64,000 nucleotides of DNA from Flectonema sp. DT1601 (lineage: Eukaryota; Euglenozoa; Diplonemea; Diplonemida; Diplonemidae): assembly GCA_964019425.1 (NCBI GenBank), contig OZ025829.1, forward strand, positions 310,001 through 374,000, read 5' to 3'. The notes beneath the pieces are model-generated. The model ran no database searches. It worked only from the letters and a program-made list of their open reading frames with translations, and had not been told where the DNA came from. Shown one piece after another: positions 12,006 through 22,928 of the stretch. Position 1 is the stretch's first letter; every line of letters starts with the position of its first letter. The position numbers were made by a program, and so were the translations under genes.

Positions 12006-12835
12006 ATCACGTTTGCCCTTCTCAGCTTATTACTGTACGTTGCTGTATATTATGAGTGGAAAGACGCAATAAAATAATTCGTTTTCACGTCCTGTTTTAA
12101 TATTTTTATTTTATTTTTTTTCGTGCACATGCCTTAATTGAGCATTCTGATCTTGTTCGGTAATTCCTGAAGAGTAAAGTATAATGGGGGTAACTTGATA
12201 CTAATATTAAATGGAAAGCAAAGGAGGGTTAAAGAATCACTTGCACAAGGCTTGCTACGCTGCTCCCTTTTTACGAACATACACTCTCCGAGACAGACTT
12301 AACAAGAAAAAAATAATTCCGATTATCACAACGACATTTTTAAATTTAATCTGCGGGTAATATAAACTAATTTCAATAATATGAAAACAACAATCCGAAC
12401 GGATGACGATATAGATTGTTACTAACAGATTCACCATTGGAACAATCTTCGTATATATCGATTTTTTTTTATTGTTGATTTTTTTTGTTTTTGTTTTATT
12501 GTGTCTCACCATTTTTTTTTTTTTTTTTTTTTTGGCTTTTTGTACTAACAAAAAAGTGAAGCAAATCACCTTTTTTTTTTTTTTTTTTTCGTTATTTTTT
12601 TTTTTTTAATTCACACCTGTGCTTGTGGTTGCAGCTTGTGAGTTGAGAGTTAGTATCAGTAACACTTCACAGTTCAGAAATACCAGCGCGGTTTTTTTTT
12701 TTCCGTGCGCAATAATATTTCCGATAACGACATAACAATTGGGTCAGTCGGCATTCTTTCAAACGATGTAAGCAACACATCCTTGAGCAATGACCATCAT
12801 CATCCATTTCGTATACTACGCAACTGGTATTTATT

Positions 12836-12942
12836 TTATTTTATTTATCGAAGTCAGGGAAGCCAAACCTCTCAAGAAGCTCACGGGATACCAGTCATTC
12901 GGTACCACAACTGTGAGACTCTCACAGGCGAGAAGTAACGTG
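12836..12942. repeat. Dispersed repeat family D, copy 2
   Basis: Matches 494-593 through TATTTATCGAAGTCAGGGAA, AAGCTCACGGG, CATTCGGTACCACAAC and GTGAGACTC, with scattered substitutions. Confidence 0.7.
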
Positions 12943-13668
12943 GATCTAAGCGGGTAGTCGAAAAGTTGACAACGTCGCTACAAAATACTAATAAACGAAA
13001 TAGGCCAAGTTACGCAGTCACGATTTCCTTCTGCAGAAACAACGTGACACGAAATACGTACGTTTCACTGCAGAATCTCAGAGAAACCACCGCATTGTAA
13101 AGTGCGAATAAAATGAAATAACTAAATAACCGAATTTGGGAAAGAAATAACATCGTTCGAACTGGGAAATAAAAAAAATAGGGAGAGATGGGGGGGGGTT
13201 GCAGTTTGACAACCTTGAAACAGTAATAACATTATAATACTAAAAATAAGTATTAAAGTTAAACTGAAAAAAAAAATACAGAAGATTAAGTTTCATGGGG
13301 TACATTTATACCGTATTATCAAAGGGTGACTTAGAGAAACATATGAGGGGAAACAAATAGGTCACTGGAGGGGATTGATGTTGAAGTTTTACCGAGAGAA
13401 AAAACAAATTCAAAAAAAAGAACGAATAAAAGCTGTAACTTATAACTCCACATCTATTTCCCATTCAAATGAAAAAACAAGAAAGGAAAGTAAAGAGAAT
13501 GTAGTGTGCTCCGATGTTTTAAACAATTTTTTTTTTTTTTTAATAATAATAAATTATCAGCAAATTGTTACTTCTACTTCCGAAGAAAGAAATAGTTAGT
13601 TAGCAGGGCTATTAGCAGGGAGCTACCACAAACAAAGTAATAATCAAAAAAATCAATAAATCGTTCGT

Positions 13669-13820
13669 TTAGTAAGAATAAGATCGAAAGGAAGGTGGAA
13701 CGCGGACAATATTCTACACAATGGCAAACACTACTAACCGATATTTATATTCTCGAGAGAGTTGGTTTTTCTACTTTCGACTAGGTGCGCCATGCCGTAT
13801 AGAGCTAGTTAGTTGACGTG
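13669..13820. repeat. Dispersed repeat family E, copy 2
   Basis: A 152-bp block that appears identical to 1394-1545, with unrelated flanks. Confidence 0.75.
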
Positions 13821-14242
13821 GTTCGTTAGGGGGTAACTATAAATAATTACCAACGAGACCAACCCGCCTCAACAGCAGTAGACCCGTCCAGGAAAAAAAA
13901 AGGGGGGGTCGGGGAATTTAGTATCCGGGAAGAATACTGCAGGTCTTTGCACAAAAATAAAAACAATAAAAATACTGTCACCATAAAACAGGCATTGTAA
14001 CATTTGCCAAGTTTCTTTGATGGAGGCTACGTGAACGTAGTTGAGCACCTCTTGCCGACGCTGCAACAGTGATAATCATCTGTAAATTAAAATAAGCGCA
14101 CAAAATATCAAGAGAGCGTCTATCTGTGGGGGGTATGTTCGATTTTGTTGAAATTACAACTGCGTTTGTATCATAAAAAACATAAAAAGATAATTTAACA
14201 TTAGTTTTAGATACAGTTGACTATTGCTTGATGTTTTTTTTA

Positions 14243-14362
14243 ATTAAATATAAAGCTTGAAACTGGATGACAATAAAATAGTGTTCAGTCAAGCCTGGTT
14301 ACCGTGAAAAAAGACCAACAGTCAGCATCGATTGAATCCAATACGGGGCTGTCGAATGGTTA
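14243..14362. repeat. Dispersed repeat family A, copy 3
   Basis: Contains AAAGCTTGAAACTGG, TTCAGTCAAGCCTGGTTACC, AAGACCAACAGTCAGCATCG and a GCTGTCGAAT end, parallel to 1733-1865. It is preceded by a family C piece at 14143-14230. Confidence 0.6.
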
Positions 14363-14423
14363 GTATTAATGTATTAATATCAGTCAAAAGAAGGGGAGAG
14401 GGTGGGAAAATTCTGTCGAATAG

Positions 14424-14546
14424 TTAGTTAGTTATCAAGTCCATCAGACCACCGAGTATCGGTTAGGTAGACACTCAAAGAGTACCGGGTGGCTCTTCTG
14501 AGGGTCCCCAATACTGCGGTAGGTAGGAAGAACCTAATCCCGGGGG
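14424..14546. repeat. Dispersed repeat family F, copy 1
   Basis: A 123-bp block starting TTAGTTAGTTATCAAGTCC and ending AACCTAATCCCGGGGG, almost identical to 61145-61266 apart from one short indel. It is GC-richer than its surroundings and has several short self-complementary stretches, so a small RNA gene or a young mobile repeat are both possible. Confidence 0.75.
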
Positions 14547-14605
14547 AATATGGATAACCTGGAAACTACGCATGTTTAAAAATCAACCTTTAATGCATTA
14601 TCATC

Positions 14606-14835
14606 ATTATAGCTAGAATATTAGTTTGTTTGTTTTTTTTTGTTGATAAGCAGGTGCATTCAATCAAATCATAGATGGAAGTGCCCTCCAAATTTGGAGG
14701 GCGCCTGGTGAAAATCAGCCACAAAAATAGCCTCCAAATTGTAGGGCACTTTCATCTATGATTATAGCCAGAATATTAGTTTGTTTTTTTTTTTTTTTTT
14801 TTCGTTGATAAGCAAGTGCATTCAATCAAATTTTA
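14606..14835. repeat. Foldback element flanked by about 70-bp direct repeats
   Basis: Two inverted arms, 14669-14703 and 14731-14764, match over about 33 bp (ATCATAGATGGAAGTGCCCT against its complement). The left arm also contains a perfect 20-bp palindrome at 14683-14702. Outside lie direct repeats 14606-14674 and 14761-14835 (ATTATAGC.AGAATATTAGT ... AAGTGCATTCAATCAAA). The architecture resembles a foldback insertion that arose with, or was copied inside, a local duplication. Confidence 0.7.
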
Positions 14836-15154
14836 GTTAGAGAATCACCACCACCAAAAATCAATCAAAAAAAAATTAAAAAAAAAAAAAAAAAAATAGT
14901 TTTATTTTCTCAATAAAATCACAAAAAAAAAAAAGAAGTTAATTCTTTTTTTCATTATGAGTTTTAATAAATAGTAAAAAATAAGAAAAATGAGCTAAGT
15001 AATTGAGAATCACAATCCTCTTCTCACCACAGTGATCGAATAATGGAATAAGATAAGCCAAAACACGTTTTGGTATTATAGCTTTATTAGCGTAAAAATA
15101 AATAAATCAAATTAATAAATCGTAAAAAAAAGACACCAAAACAATAAACAAAGA

Positions 15155-15192
15155 CATCCCTCACCCTCTTCAGCGAAGAGGTTGAGGGATAC
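15155..15192. other. Strong hairpin with AGC loop
   Basis: ATCCCTCA and CCTCTTC pair with GAAGAGG and TTGAGGGAT around an AGC loop, giving a nearly perfect stem of about 15 bp. It may be a terminator, a processing signal or part of an unidentified RNA. Confidence 0.5.
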
Positions 15193-16217
15193 CGCAGAGG
15201 TAAAAAAACTGAATGGGGGAAATTGCTCAGTCTTTTTTTTTTTTATTTTATTCAGAGTTCCAGAAACCCCAAGCCAACAGGATTTTACACTACGGAGTGT
15301 CTCAGACAGGTAGCTGGAAATCTACTTTTTCAAATCAGAAAATGTATGTCCGCATTGCTTACCCACTGTTGATGTGGATCCCAGAGATTGGGAGGGAGGA
15401 GTGACTTTCAAAAATCTTGCCATTCAATTGGTGTGTCACTTTACCTTTGGCGTCAATGATATAAAGATCTCTTGTAAATAATCAACCAATAAATCGTTAG
15501 TAAGTATATGAGTTATTTGTTCAACACAAAAAAAAAAAAAAAAAGAAAAATAATAATAGTAATAATAATACCTGGTATACAACACTAGTGGAAAACGTAG
15601 TTTCAGGCCTTCTTTTTTTTTTTTTTTTTTTTTTTTTTGTTAGTTATTTAACCCAACGTTGTTGACTGTGATGAGAACTTCAGAGTCAACAATAGAAGAC
15701 CCAATTTGTAATGAGATAAGATAACCAGCCTCCTCAACCGTGAAAACACTCACAGGTGAGAAGAGACGTACTTTAACTAAAAGAAAAGTGACGATCAAGA
15801 CCCACCGCACACACAACGATTACGGAATAACATAAGAAGAAAAAAAGGGAAAACAGATGTAAAATGTGATTTTTTTTTTAAAAAAAAAAAGTCGAACCGA
15901 AGCGATTCATGCACAACTTGAACCGACTAAACAAAACAATATCGGGCGAAGCGTAAGTGCTGTTTAAAAGAAACAAAATTTTAATTTTGTAAAAAAAAAG
16001 AAATAGGGAGAGAGAATTCGGATGCAAGTCACGTAAGTTGAAAAAAGTTAGTTAGTAAAATGTAATAAAAAAATTTAAAAAAAAAATCTTTTTTAAATTA
16101 AGCTGGTTAAAGAAGAGAAACTTATTCACCCTTCTTCCTTTTTTTTTTAAAAAAAAAAGGAAGAAAAAGAAAAAGAAAAAAAACGAGAGATTGAAATTTC
16201 CCTGCTGCCTTATTATT

Positions 16218-16990
16218 CCGATGCATCATACACACACAGCTATTCAAGTAATTCACAAAACATGATTAAACATTATAAATAATATCAATTTGTCACATCC
16301 ATTTGATTGAAACCCTTCTTATAAAGGAAGACTTCTCAAAGAAGCATTTTGAGAGAAGTCACTCAAATGAATCAATCAACATCGACATACGACGTGATAT
16401 TATTAGGAGCTCTAGCTTACGAAGAGCATCAGTGAAGGAAATCAACTTGAATAACGTTTCACAAGTATTTCGGAACTGTTGCGTTACTATTTCGTTTGAG
16501 GAAGAACATTACAACATCTTGAATACTCCAGGAAAGGAGAACAAAAAGAAATAAACACATCACTCATATTTACGAAGGACCTTAAATATCGACAAGTTTT
16601 GGTTATTTCGTTCAAAACGTAACAACAAAATGAAATATTTCGATATTAAGCAGAACAGCCAGCAAAAGTAATTGCGCGCCTTCTTATGAAGGAAAAAAAC
16701 ATCAGAAAAGTGTTCAGGCAACTCACAGATCTCTTGCATTATTGAAAAGTATAATTAATATTTGTGAGGCAACCCGCTTTTTTATGAGACTTTCTACGAG
16801 GGAGACGTAAAAAGTTCAACTGCCACGCATTAGTCATTTTCGTTCAATATAAAAATGTATTTAACAACAATACAAAAGAAAGAAAAAAAACTGAAATATC
16901 TTGATAATTGTCAACAGAAGTAATTGTAACGCGCCTTCTTATGAAGGAAAAACACAAAAATAGGAACCAGTGTTATGTTTCACCCTTAAA
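16218..16990. repeat. Segmental paralogue of 6390-6975
   Basis: Carries the same landmark series as 6390-6975 with indels. It also contains two internal copies of a GCGCCTTCTTATGAAGGAAAAA motif, at about 16675 and 16931. Confidence 0.7.
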
Positions 16991-17071
16991 AGTCATAATG
17001 AAGTTCCCTGAGAGAGGTTTGACAAGGGTCGCGATTGTTTTACAATTTATTTAAGGATAACACATGGATCA

Positions 17072-17107
<36 letters not shown>

Positions 17108-17439
17108 CTATTAAAAAATACACTTGACAAAGCACAAGGTCGGTTAACTTCAATTTTTTTTTCTTTATTTTTTATTTTTCCACAAATTTTAGTTAGTTGT
17201 AAATTTTAGTCGAAGCTAGTTCTTTTTCTTTCTCTCCCTTAACGCTAAAAAGAAAAAAAAAATTCAGATGAGCCTTATGTTTTTTTTTTACAGACAAATA
17301 ACACCGACAGGGAAATAGATAACAATGACCGTCACGGTTCTTAATCTAAATAATTTCAAGCATCAGTTATTATTTGAAGTAGGCTACACTGATAAACAAC
17401 ACATCAGAGGGGATAATCGTTTGATTTTGTAAAGCACAA

Positions 17440-17725
17440 ACAGTATTGGATCGTAATATATAAAATGATAATTTAATAATCTGTTAAGGATACAGTGACT
17501 GGGGGGTGTGATGTCTTAACTTAGCCTTCTGAACGTAACTATGAGGTGTCAAGAGTAATCCATATATACCTCTTTACTTCTATTCTCTCAGTAATCAATT
17601 ATGGCGTAGAAGTTAATTATCATCAAAAGCGGGAGAAACTTTAATAAATCCTTTCTAACATTCCAATTTGTAAATCGCAAAAAAAAAAAAAAAAAAAAAA
17701 AGTGAATTATTTTCGAGGAACGACA
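17440..17725. repeat. Dispersed repeat family C, long copy
   Basis: Runs from AGTATTGGATCGTAATATA through GATAATTTAA, GGATACAGTGACTGGGG, AACTTAGCCTTCTGAA, GAGTAATCCATATATACC and TTATGGCGTAGAAGTTAAT to GTGAATTATTTTCGAGGAAC. It is more than 90% alike, by eye, to 61838-62085. Partial copies lie at 3355-3500, 5575-5705, 7085-7260, 14143-14230, 17745-17880, 45055-45190, 48620-48740 and 62095-62290, making this the most abundant family in the window. Confidence 0.8.
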
Positions 17726-18042
17726 CGATGGGGAAAAAGGGGAGGGGGATAATTGTTTGATTTTTGGAATAACATATAAAATGATAATTTAACAATCTGT
17801 GAAGGATCCAGTGACTAAGTGATGCGTAACTTAGCTTTCTGATTACCCCTATTCTCTCACTCAAGTTCGGAGTGTAGTTATTTTTCAATGACAAGAATAA
17901 TTGTTTTGATAATAAATGTAATCAAAGTTAAAAGGGGCATGAGAGGGGGAAGCTAACTACTACTTTGAATATTTTAAAAAAAAAAAATTAAAATAAGCAT
18001 AAAACATATTGACAACACACTTTTTTAAATGATAAAGAAAAA

Positions 18043-18077
<35 letters not shown>

Positions 18078-18358
18078 AAACGACTGGACAACATGAGTTA
18101 ACTCAATGTTGTAATTAAGTATAAAGCAACTTTAGTTTGTCACTAACAGCAATAAACATTATAATACTAAAATAATTAATAAGGTTAAACTGAAAAAAGT
18201 GACAGAAGATTAAGTTAATTTCATAATTTATGTTAGCATAAGCATCCAGAAACGTTGTCTGCATTGGTAGTTCGGGGACCACGTACTACGAAACTGAGTA
18301 AAAGGATAAAGTGTGATTATACTATATCCTTTGAATATCGCTTTGAAAAAATCTTTGT

Positions 18359-18396
<38 letters not shown>

Positions 18397-18572
18397 GAAA
18401 AAAGGATCAGTCACGGCACAGAATCAAACCAAAAGAGACTCCAGACTGCGTCTCGACACTGAGACCCGGAGAAAAAGCTGCAAAGGCTATATGGGTTCAG
18501 TACTTCAGCACCGCTTTTCTTGATGATTAATTTGTGATAAATCAATTATAATTTTAAAAAAATGAAATTACC

Positions 18573-18785
18573 CTGCGGCAAGGCACTTCATTCTAAGGCT
18601 TAAAAGCTACAAGCCTGTGATGACGTGGATTGTTCATCCGCAATGAGACAGGTTTTAAGCGAAAACAAGACTAAATAATAATCAACCGATCACACGATTT
18701 GTTATTACAGAGAACGTTGTGTCAGAGACTCAACGACTCCTTCAATAAGAAAACATCAATTGGATCAAACATGCGATGGCAAAAC
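18573..18785. repeat. Conserved 3' flank of the second surface-protein gene
   Basis: Near-copy of 7936-8160, same order and orientation, again ending at GCGATGGCAAAAC followed by a T run. Confidence 0.75.
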
Positions 18786-19107
18786 TTTTTTTTTTTTTTT
18801 TTTTTTTTGCAATACAAAAAAAATGTTATCCTTTGAAAAAATAAAGATTGCGAAAAATAACAGTGAGAATAGAAAAGAAACCTAACCAAAAAAGAGAGCA
18901 GCTGCTGCATTCGAACAAAAAAAATGTATAAACAGCAATTCATTTTTTTCACCCAAATTAAAAACACGAAAAACGAGTTGTCCGGTAGCAGAATTCCCAC
19001 AACCAACACCACGCCACGAGAACATATTTAAGACGGGCGGAAAGAGAAGAAAAAAAGAAAAAAAAAATTCAATCTAATAACGCCAACTCGGAAACAGGTG
19101 ACACTAA

Positions 19108-21687
19108 TTAAGTTCTAAAAACTGACTCAATCAGATTTACTGATTCTGGAGAACTACTTTCATTTTTATGATATCGACGAGGAAGATGATTTCTTCTACC
19201 AGAAGTGGCCATAGGATTGCGAAGACTAAGCCGAGAACGTTCCAACTGAGGACGTTCCGACCGAGAACGTTCCGACCGAGAACGTTCCAGCTGAGAATGT
19301 TCCGACGGAGAATGTTCCGACGGAGAATGTTCCGACGGAGAACGTTCCATCCGAGAACGTTCCTCTTGAGGAAGCTCCTCTTTATCCTGATCAGATATAC
19401 TCATTCGCAAGTTTGTCTCAGAATTTTGGTATGCCATTAACATTGAACTTATACCAGATTCTATATGAGGAATTGGCCTATAAACACTGTTTTCTCTAGT
19501 AATAAGCTCCCCCTCAGAATAAAGTGATACGTCCAGGTCACTTTCTTCGAAGACACCCACAGGCGTTTTCATAGTTCTACCCTCAACAACTCTTGCGTAT
19601 ATTTCATACAACCATGTGACAGTATCATAAAGTACTCTTAACAGAGACAGGTACATTGTAATTGTTACTAACCAGATACCTGCTGTTGTTCCCCAATGGG
19701 TTCGGTAATCGTCTCCGAAGTACGAAATACCAATAAAAACCATGGCAAGGCCAGGCAAGAGTCCCGTCCAAGGAACAAGATAGTTCAGAAAAGGTGCTAA
19801 AAACGGTTTGTAAGCAAAACAAAGACCTGCATATACCAAGAATACAACACCCATGCTCCAGACACGAAGAGCGCATGCGGCCGGGTCTGTTGGGCGAGTC
19901 AGGGTGATCAGGGTAAGTGGAATGGCCTGCCCAACTTCAATAAAAATAAAACGACCACGAGTCCAACAACCCTTATCATCATAGATATCAAAAACAATAC
20001 CATAACGTTCAGTATGACCATCAGTTGCTGTCTTTGAAGCCCAACCAGTTGATCCTAAGAGGAATTTACCAGCTGCAGACGTAATATTTGTATTTGTCTT
20101 AATTTCGGATCTAAAGTGAGCCAGAGCTCCCATTCTCCATATCCCTCCAAGACAAATAATAGTAAACAAACATCCCACAATTCCAATGACGGTGGTAGTC
20201 GCTGTTCTCGGATACGCAACCAAGTCAGCCGCACAGTCAAACGTCGCAGCAAAGAAGAAGAGAGCTCCAATGTAAAGAGCTGATGGGTTTCTTATAACAG
20301 AACAGGCGTCGTGCCATCCGTTGAATGTCGTGACAGACAGTACCGCGGTAATTATTAACAGAAGGGCACAAAATCCAATACACAAAGCAATATTACCAAT
20401 AACAGCACCAGCCATTGGAACTCCGTCGATAGATAACTTCGTTGGGTTCAACAGAATAGGAAGTTCCTCACTGTCATCTCCGTAATCGCTACAGTCGGTC
20501 TTCCCAATTGCCACCCCCAACATTCCAAGTGAACCTCCTGCTGGAGAAGCGATAACAACACCAACAGCACCAACACCTAACGCGGCATTAGTTGTCTTTG
20601 AGAAAGTCCGTTGAGCAGCTGTTGTTGGTGTAGGTGTTGGAGGTGCTGATGTCGGGATCGCAGTCGGGACCACAGTCGAAGGGGCAGGTGTTGGTGGAAC
20701 AGGGGTTGGGGGGCTCGGCGTCGGTGGAGCCGGTGTTGGAGGAGCCGGTGTCGGTGGAGCCGGTGTTGGTGGAGCCGGTGTCGGTGGAGCCGGTGTTGGA
20801 GGAGCCGGTGTCGGTGGAGCCGGTGTTGGTGGAGCCGGTGTCGGTGGAGCCGGTGTCGGTGGAGCCGGTGTCGGTGGAGCCGGTGTTGGAGGAGCCGGTG
20901 TCGGTGGAGCCGGTGTTGGTGGAGCCGGTGTTGGAGGAGCCGGTGTCGGTGGAGCCGGTGTTGGTGGAGCCGGTGTTGGTGGAGCCGGTGTTGGAGGAGC
21001 CGGTGTCGGTGGAGCCGGTGTTGGAGGAGCCGGTGTTGGTGGAGCCGGTGTTGGTGGAGCCGGTGTTGGTGGAGCCGGTGTTGGTGGAGCCGGTGTCGGT
21101 GGAGCCGGTGTTGGAGGAGCCGGTGTCGGTGGAGCCGGTGTTGGTGGAGCCGGTGTCGGTGGAGCCGGCGTTGGTGGAGCTGGGGTGTCAGGAAGAGTAA
21201 GAGTTTGTATTCCAGTCCCATCTAAAGTATAAGCCATTCCAACTGTTGCATTCATTGAATCAGAAAGTTGTACAATTGTTCCAATAAGTCTATCACCACA
21301 ACAACCACTAGGATCTCTGTTATAGATAACCATCCGAGTGACGTCAATATCCATACCGAAGTTTATGTCTACCCACTGGACCCCACTGCCCTGCGAGTGA
21401 TAATAAGGTTGTGGGTCATCACGAACTGCTAGTGTTCCATCAATAACTTTATCACAATCTCCAAGCCTTGGTGGCGAGGTCCAAGTATACGAAGTCTTCG
21501 AAGCGCATGTTGATGCTGTAGCAATATTTGAGTTCGCCTGATCGTAGACAGCTATTTGTGAGAAGTGAAGTGGAGTAGAGGAGCCCGCTGGTTTCGATAT
21601 TTTAACGTACCTCGCTGTCAACGAACTACTTGACAAGACACTAAGAAAACTCAAAATCAACATCCTCATCACAATCGTGCAAGTCAT
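19108..21687 (-). CDS. Surface protein paralogue: galactose-binding-like domain, Pro-Thr stalk, multi-pass membrane region
   Basis: This 859-residue single-exon protein has the same architecture as its neighbour: signal peptide (about 1-26), galactose-binding-like domain (about 27-168) with [18 protein letters not shown] and [12 protein letters not shown], about 33 PPTPA units (about 168-335), a multi-pass membrane region and a charged tail. The stalk is shorter and almost pure PPTPA, whereas the first copy mixes A, I, S and V. The membrane core is close to identical between copies, including the stretch around [15 protein letters not shown], while the lectin head and tail differ more. That pattern fits a surface family with a constrained membrane anchor and a varying exposed part. 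The closing NPMAT...FRT motif is shared by both proteins. Confidence 0.85.
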   Translation of the reverse strand: MTCTIVMRMLILSFLSVLSSSSLTARYVKISKPAGSSTPLHFSQIAVYDQANSNIATASTCASKTSYTWTSPPRLGDCDKVIDGTLAVRDDPQPYYHSQGSGVQWVDINFGMDIDVTRMVIYNRDPSGCCGDRLIGTIVQLSDSMNATVGMAYTLDGTGIQTLTLPDTPAPPTPAPPTPAPPTPAPPTPAPPTPAPPTPAPPTPAPPTPAPPTPAPPTPAPPTPAPPTPAPPTPAPPTPAPPTPAPPTPAPPTPAPPTPAPPTPAPPTPAPPTPAPPTPAPPTPAPPTPAPPTPAPPTPAPPTPAPPTPAPPTPAPPTPAPPTPSPPTPVPPTPAPSTVVPTAIPTSAPPTPTPTTAAQRTFSKTTNAALGVGAVGVVIASPAGGSLGMLGVAIGKTDCSDYGDDSEELPILLNPTKLSIDGVPMAGAVIGNIALCIGFCALLLIITAVLSVTTFNGWHDACSVIRNPSALYIGALFFFAATFDCAADLVAYPRTATTTVIGIVGCLFTIICLGGIWRMGALAHFRSEIKTNTNITSAAGKFLLGSTGWASKTATDGHTERYGIVFDIYDDKGCWTRGRFIFIEVGQAIPLTLITLTRPTDPAACALRVWSMGVVFLVYAGLCFAYKPFLAPFLNYLVPWTGLLPGLAMVFIGISYFGDDYRTHWGTTAGIWLVTITMYLSLLRVLYDTVTWLYEIYARVVEGRTMKTPVGVFEESDLDVSLYSEGELITRENSVYRPIPHIESGISSMLMAYQNSETNLRMSISDQDKEELPQEERSRMERSPSEHSPSEHSPSEHSQLERSRSERSRSERPQLERSRLSLRNPMATSGRRNHLPRRYHKNESSSPESVNLIESVFRT
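20690..21188 (-). repeat. Minisatellite encoding the Pro-Thr stalk, copy 2
   Basis: About 33 tandem 15-nt units, nearly all encoding PPTPA, with synonymous changes (GGTGTTGGT, GGTGTCGGT, GGTGTTGGA on the plus strand) arranged in alternating blocks. Homogeneity at the protein level with shuffled synonymous variants points to unequal exchange under selection on the peptide. Confidence 0.9.
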
Positions 21688-22100
21688 TGTTTTTTATTTC
21701 TTAATTTTTCTTGTTTCTATTATATAATAACTGTGAACAATAAGTTTAGTTTTCCTCCACCAGAGATGATAATAATAAGGGGGAAAATCAAAGTACAGTG
21801 CAACTGTGTTGGGCTTTCATAGTTTTTGTATGTAATGCTGGAAAACTCTAAATACAATTGATTTCGGGGTATTACTAATTTTTATAATGATGTGCTACGC
21901 CTTAGGGACAGCATCGTTGATTCACCACATGGTTGACCGTTTTTTTTTTTTTTATTTGTTTTTTACACCCTCATGAGATTATAGAGAGGACAAATAAATC
22001 ATTTTTTTTTGAATCTGATGTTTTTTTGTACTGCAACGGCTGAATGAAAAATGATATCTCATAAGAGAGTAGCATGTCGAAGTTTTCAGGAAAATGATAT
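21688..22100. other. Spacer with the conserved 5' flank of the surface-protein gene
   Basis: 21688-21795 matches 11317-11430 and the remnant at 268-318 (ACTGTGAACAATAAGTTTA, then TTCCTCCACCAGAGATGA in the two intact copies). The conserved block probably contains the 5' UTR and the trans-splice region. The remainder shows nothing I recognise. Confidence 0.6.
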
Positions 22101-22294
22101 CTACTTCGACCTTTGTCTCATCTTCCTCCTACGACGCTTTAATCTATTAGTAATTAGAGTGTTTTTTATTAATTTATTAAAACATGGGGGGAAAAAAAAT
22201 GACCAATCAATACTAAGACAACAATCACAAACCTTTTCAATCTCTTCTTCTTCCACTTGGGGCGCATACCCCTGGGTCTGGGAACTGAACCCAT
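22101..22294 (-). CDS. RPL41: Ribosomal protein eL41, copy A (two exons)
   Basis: The large-subunit protein eL41 is a tiny basic helix that bridges the ribosomal subunits. Joining 22267-22233 to 22143-22101 across an 89-nt GT-AG intron (22144-22232) gives a 25-residue protein, MRPKWKKKRLK then RLKRRRRKMRQRSK, matching eL41 in length and almost every position. Neither exon is long enough to stand out as an open frame. An upstream in-frame ATG at 22294 would add nine residues (MGSVPRPRG). A pyrimidine-rich AG site at 22301 lies only six bases upstream of it, so the extended form could be made. eL41 is 25 residues across eukaryotes as I know it, so I favour the inner start (22267) but give the longer span. 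The exact tandem neighbour is at 22760-22928. Confidence 0.9.
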
Positions 22295-22300
22295 TTTATT

Positions 22301-22315
22301 CTGAAGGGAAATGAA
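22301..22315 (-). promoter_or_regulatory. Probable spliced-leader acceptor of eL41 copy A
   Basis: The minus strand reads CATTTCCCTTCAG followed by AATAAAATGGG. A pyrimidine tract ending in CAG directly before a six-base leader and an ATG is what trans-splicing would need. Confidence 0.5.
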
Positions 22316-22759
22316 AAGGTACAAATCATAAAAACAGATTATAAAACACAAAAGAGATTCAATAAAATACCTCGTGTGAGGCCAACACGAGTAATAATTT
22401 GACTGGATGAAATGGAAAAGGAATTTTATAAAAGATTTTTTTCCCAACAAGTCTATTTTAAAACTTTTTATCCGTCAACACAATAGAAAAACGTGAAATC
22501 ACATCTTGTAATATATTTTTTTGTTCGTTTTTTTTTTTTTTTTTATTATTATTTTTTTTTCTTAAAAAAAAAAAAGGAAAATCCACAGCAGTCGAGAATA
22601 CAGAAAAGTATTTTCAACGCTGCTACTAAGTTCACGTTCAGACAGTTGAGCGGGCAAAAAGTGGTGTCAGTGGGCCGAGTGGTTAGTAGTAGTTGATCTG
22701 TGATTTACCTATCGGTTACAATGACTGATGAGAGAGAGAGAGAAAGAGACAGAGATGTC

Positions 22760-22928
22760 CTATTTGGATCTTTGTCTCATCTTCCTCCTTCTACGCTTTA
22801 ATCTGTAATATGTTTGTTTTTTTTTTTGTCTATCATCCTTCGTAATAAAACATAACAATTACAAACCTTTTCAATCTCTTCTTCTTCCACTTGGGGCGCA
22901 TACCCCTGGGTCTGGGAACTGAACCCAT
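22760..22928 (-). CDS. RPL41: Ribosomal protein eL41, copy B (two exons)
   Basis: Exons 22901-22867 (or from the upstream ATG at 22928) and 22802-22760 flank a 64-nt GT-AG intron (22803-22866). The 25-residue product is identical to copy A. Exon 2 differs from copy A by five synonymous changes and the introns have diverged in length and sequence. Exon 1 and the nine-codon leader upstream are identical base for base between copies. The acceptor-like CTTCAG at 22935 again sits six bases upstream of the outer ATG. Two copies fit the high demand for a ribosomal protein in a genome where transcription is probably polycistronic and dosage is set by gene number. Confidence 0.9.

Larger units (their letters stand above)
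11317..19107. other. 7.8 kb gene-free, repeat-rich spacer between surface-protein units
   Basis: No gene is supported. It holds the 5' flank of the first surface-protein gene (11317-11430), family D, E, F and C repeats, foldback structures near 14669, 15155 and 11935-12000, the segmental block 16218-16990 and many A/T runs. Short frames at 12255, 13375 and 15213 show no family resemblance. Confidence 0.7.

Noticed and set aside
16303-16554. 83-codon frame in the segmental block 16218-16990
   Set aside because: The paralogous block at 6390-6975 does not keep the frame, and repeats explain the similarity between the two.
20577-21221. Two more long frames (His-Arg-Leu and Val-Glu-Pro repeats) across the second stalk
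   Set aside because: Same minisatellite effect. No start context, no domains and no conserved flank in those frames.
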